Positions 62,427 to 64,000 of a DNA stretch of 64,000 nucleotides are shown here, piece after piece. The notes beneath the pieces were generated by a model, which was given only the letters and a program-made list of their open reading frames with translations, had not been told where the DNA came from and ran no database searches. The number at the start of each line of letters is the position of its first letter. The first letter of the stretch is position 1. Source of the stretch: Gemmatimonadota bacterium (GTDB lineage Bacteria > Gemmatimonadota > Gemmatimonadetes > Longimicrobiales > Gaopeijiaceae); the NCBI GenBank assembly GCA_022826565.1, contig JAJDUP010000012.1, forward strand, positions 248,001 to 312,000, written 5' to 3'. The translations under genes and the position numbers were made by a program.

Positions 62427-63692
62427 ATGAAGGACCGGATCAACCGATTGCAGCGGCCGCTCGCGGCCGCGACCCGCCCCCGCGGAGCCCTGTTGCCGAT
62501 GCTGGCCGCGTGCGTCGTGTGCGCCGCCTGCGGCGATGGAGGCCGGACCGCCACCGACCAGGACCCGTCCGTGTGGACGACCGAGGCGGAATACCAGCTG
62601 GGCGACCCCTTCGAGACGGGCGTGGCGTTCGAAGCGCCCCTCGTGCGGATCGACCCCGGCCGAAACCGTGTCCTCGTCGCCGACGCGAGCACCGCACAGA
62701 TCAGCGCCTGGACCCCCGACGGTGCGCTGCTCAGCCTGCGAGGCCGAATGGGAGAGGGCCTGGGGCGGTTCGGCGGGGCCGGAGGCCTCTTCGTCGAGGA
62801 AGACGGCACCATGTCCGTCATGGATTGGAGCGGATCGCGGTTCGCCTACTTCGCCGCCGACGGCGAACACACCCGAACGCAGCTCGGGCCGGGAACGAGT
62901 CTCAAGTACGAAGGACTGAGCATCGTGTTGGCGCCCCCCCGCGACGGGGTATACCTGGGCCGCGCGGTGGTCCCGCCGGCCATGGAAGCGGCCGCGGGCC
63001 CCTTCGCTACGGACGGCCCGGTGCAGCGTGAGCCGCTGCTGCGCGTCCGGCGCTCCGAAACGGGAGAGTGGCTCGATGCCGAGCCGCTGCTCTGGCTGGA
63101 CATCAGCAACCGGGTCATGGTCGCGGAGTTTCCGGACGGCAGCGGATCTTACGGTGGCCAGCGTTTCGCGGATCACGATCAGGTCCGGTTCGAGCCGGGT
63201 GCAGCTATCGTGATGCGAACCAAGGGAGGTCCCGGTTCCGTGGAGCTGATCGAGGTGAACTCAGCCGGAGACACGGTTTGGCACCGGCGCCTGCAGCTCG
63301 AGCCCCGCGAAGTGACCCCTCAAATGCTGGACGAAGTGCTGGAAGAACGGCTCGACGTCTTTGCGCCGTTCCGCGCCGAAGGGCTGACCCGGCAGGAGGT
63401 GCGCGACATCTACTACGAGGCCCTCTACAAGCCCGAATACTTGCCCGCGGCCGAAGGACGGCCCATCCCCACGTCATCCGGCGAAATCTGGTTCCGGACG
63501 CACGAGGTCGAAGGCGATCTCAGGGTGCACTACGCGGTGCGCCGGGGCGACATGGACGAGCCGCCGCGCCGCGTGCTCCTGCCCGAGTGGCTGCGCCTGA
63601 GCGACGCGACCGAAACGCACGTCTGGGGTGTCCGGCGGGACGAGGAGGAGGCTCCGCAGGTGGTTGGACGGAGGCTGGTGCCGGTTTCCTGA
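62427..63692 (+). CDS. Six-bladed beta-propeller-like lipoprotein
   Basis: 421 residues from ATG 62427 (GGAGG 8 bases upstream). Signal ends at VCAAC (lipoprotein Cys), after a long basic N-terminus. Propeller-like strands: PLVRIDPGRNRVLVADASTAQISAWTPDG, RGRMGEGLGRFGGAGGLFVEEDG, SRFAYFAADGEH. Related in layout to 27852-29102. Divergent from the Rieske gene across 193 bases without a clear promoter. Function unknown. Confidence 0.82.
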   Translation: MKDRINRLQRPLAAATRPRGALLPMLAACVVCAACGDGGRTATDQDPSVWTTEAEYQLGDPFETGVAFEAPLVRIDPGRNRVLVADASTAQISAWTPDGALLSLRGRMGEGLGRFGGAGGLFVEEDGTMSVMDWSGSRFAYFAADGEHTRTQLGPGTSLKYEGLSIVLAPPRDGVYLGRAVVPPAMEAAAGPFATDGPVQREPLLRVRRSETGEWLDAEPLLWLDISNRVMVAEFPDGSGSYGGQRFADHDQVRFEPGAAIVMRTKGGPGSVELIEVNSAGDTVWHRRLQLEPREVTPQMLDEVLEERLDVFAPFRAEGLTRQEVRDIYYEALYKPEYLPAAEGRPIPTSSGEIWFRTHEVEGDLRVHYAVRRGDMDEPPRRVLLPEWLRLSDATETHVWGVRRDEEEAPQVVGRRLVPVS

Positions 63693-63754
63693 CCTGGGCC
63701 GGGGCCTCGGATAGGGGCCGGTTTCCTGACTGCGGTCGGGGCCGGCACCCTGAC
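63680..63754 (+). repeat. Short imperfect direct repeat at the end of the propeller gene
   Basis: GCCGGTTTCCTGAC occurs at 63680-63693 (containing the stop codon) and exactly 37 bases later at 63717-63730; a decayed third copy (GCCGGCACCCTGAC) is at 63741-63754. GC-rich filler (GGGGCC runs) fills the gaps. The rest of 63693-63852 shows nothing recognisable. Confidence 0.5.
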
Positions 63755-63852
63755 TCGGCCGGGGCCGGGGCCTCGAATCGGGCCCGGCGGTGTTTACTCT
63801 GCCCGCCCCGTCCTCAGCGGGCTGAAGCGTAGCCGTCCCGCAACCCTACTTT

Positions 63853-63887
63853 CTTGAATATCCCTACTTGCACGGCGGATTTTCAAG
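63853..63887. repeat. Inverted repeat before the ATP-binding gene
   Basis: CTTGAATATCC (63853-63863) and GGATTTTCAAG (63877-63887) match at 10 of 11 positions across a 13-base spacer, ending 14 bases before the start codon. It is placed as an operator. Its GGATTTTCA core also occurs in the arms at 16370-16402. Confidence 0.55.
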
Positions 63888-63901
63888 GATTATCGTTGAT
63901 T

Positions 63902-64000
63902 ATGCTCATCGATCGTCCGACACCCGCCAGACGCATCCGCGAGGCTCTCGCCGTTCATCCCTGTGCCGCGCTTACCGGCCCTCGTCAGTGCGGCAAGACC
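63902..64000 (+). CDS. ATP-binding protein, DUF4143-type (3' end outside window)
   Basis: Only 33 codons are in the window, starting ATG 63902: MLIDRPTPARRIREALAVHP then AALTGPRQCGKT, a Walker A of the GPRQxGKT type. This is the start of the large AAA-like family often labelled DUF4143. Too short for the earlier minimum ORF size but clear from the motif. The inverted repeat at 63853-63887 precedes it. Confidence 0.75.
   Translation, partial: MLIDRPTPARRIREALAVHPCAALTGPRQCGKT

Noticed and set aside
1-64000. CRISPR array, insertion sequence, integrase or rRNA/tRNA genes
   Set aside because: No regularly spaced direct repeats, no transposase or integrase frames with catalytic motifs and no rRNA-like sequence were seen on either strand.

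Overview
The window is about 64 kb of high-GC DNA from one bacterial chromosome. It is densely packed, with many start/stop overlaps (ATGA, GTGA, TAATG). The gene content suggests a Gram-negative heterotroph of the Gemmatimonadota type: many lipoprotein serine hydrolases, S9/S15-type peptidases, exported amidohydrolases, six-bladed beta-propeller lipoproteins, Omp85-like and small barrel proteins, and a b6-like cytochrome b fused to cytochrome c. The phylum is an inference from gene content; there is no rRNA or tRNA in the window.

Layout. 1-1.1 kb: C-terminal part of the error-prone polymerase DnaE2. 1.1-3.1 kb: a lower-GC patch with a KAP-type NTPase, a promoter, and a frameshifted HicB-like antitoxin. 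3.1-5.1 kb: apt and a family 2 glycosyltransferase. 5.1-13.8 kb: an exported-hydrolase block, including a 902-residue kinase-like/Omp85 fusion, two beta-lactamase-fold serine hydrolases, a CocE/NonD hydrolase and a proline-iminopeptidase-like lipoprotein. 13.9-16.3 kb: pxpABC (5-oxoprolinase). 16.4-21.6 kb: a D-amino-acid-dehydrogenase-like enzyme, a pair of amidohydrolases (one lacking every visible metal ligand) and an M19 dipeptidase-like protein. 21.5-22.3 kb: a VapBC-type toxin-antitoxin pair with an inverted-repeat operator. 22.4-30.9 kb: S9 peptidase, GNAT protein, GntR/FCD regulator, serine hydrolase, propeller lipoprotein, DAO-family oxidase and a GPP34 protein.

31-34.5 kb: a molybdate-type ABC operon led by an XRE/PBP-like regulator. 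34.5-39 kb: two paralogous barrel proteins around a class II aldolase, and a second CocE hydrolase. 39-42.6 kb: an APC permease, MaoC hydratase and acyl-CoA ligase operon. 42.7-51 kb: amidohydrolase, plug-like lipoprotein, M20 peptidase, ferredoxin, alpha/beta hydrolase, cobalamin adenosyltransferase, RDD protein and DsbA-like lipoprotein. 51.1-53.6 kb: a second lower-GC island with a TIR/winged-helix protein facing a two-gene operon of unknown function. 53.7-64 kb: a membrane protein with repeated winged-helix-like segments, an AraC-like plus BTAD/ATPase regulator pair, Rieske and cytochrome b-c genes, another propeller lipoprotein and the start of an ATP-binding (DUF4143-type) protein.

How it works together. 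Most genes fit scavenging of peptides and amino acids: extracellular or periplasmic peptidases, oxoproline recycling, D-amino-acid oxidation and an amino-acid-type permease. The most interesting signal is regulatory. Three ungapped copies of one 25-bp semi-palindromic element lie about 10 and 8 kb apart: at the mod-type operon promoter, at the start of the amidohydrolase pair, and at the start of the second CocE hydrolase. Together they suggest a small regulon, plausibly run by the XRE/PBP-like regulator. Other notable items are the kinase-like/Omp85 fusion, the ligand-less amidohydrolase partner, the TIR island, and a small exported protein that appears to start at ATT.
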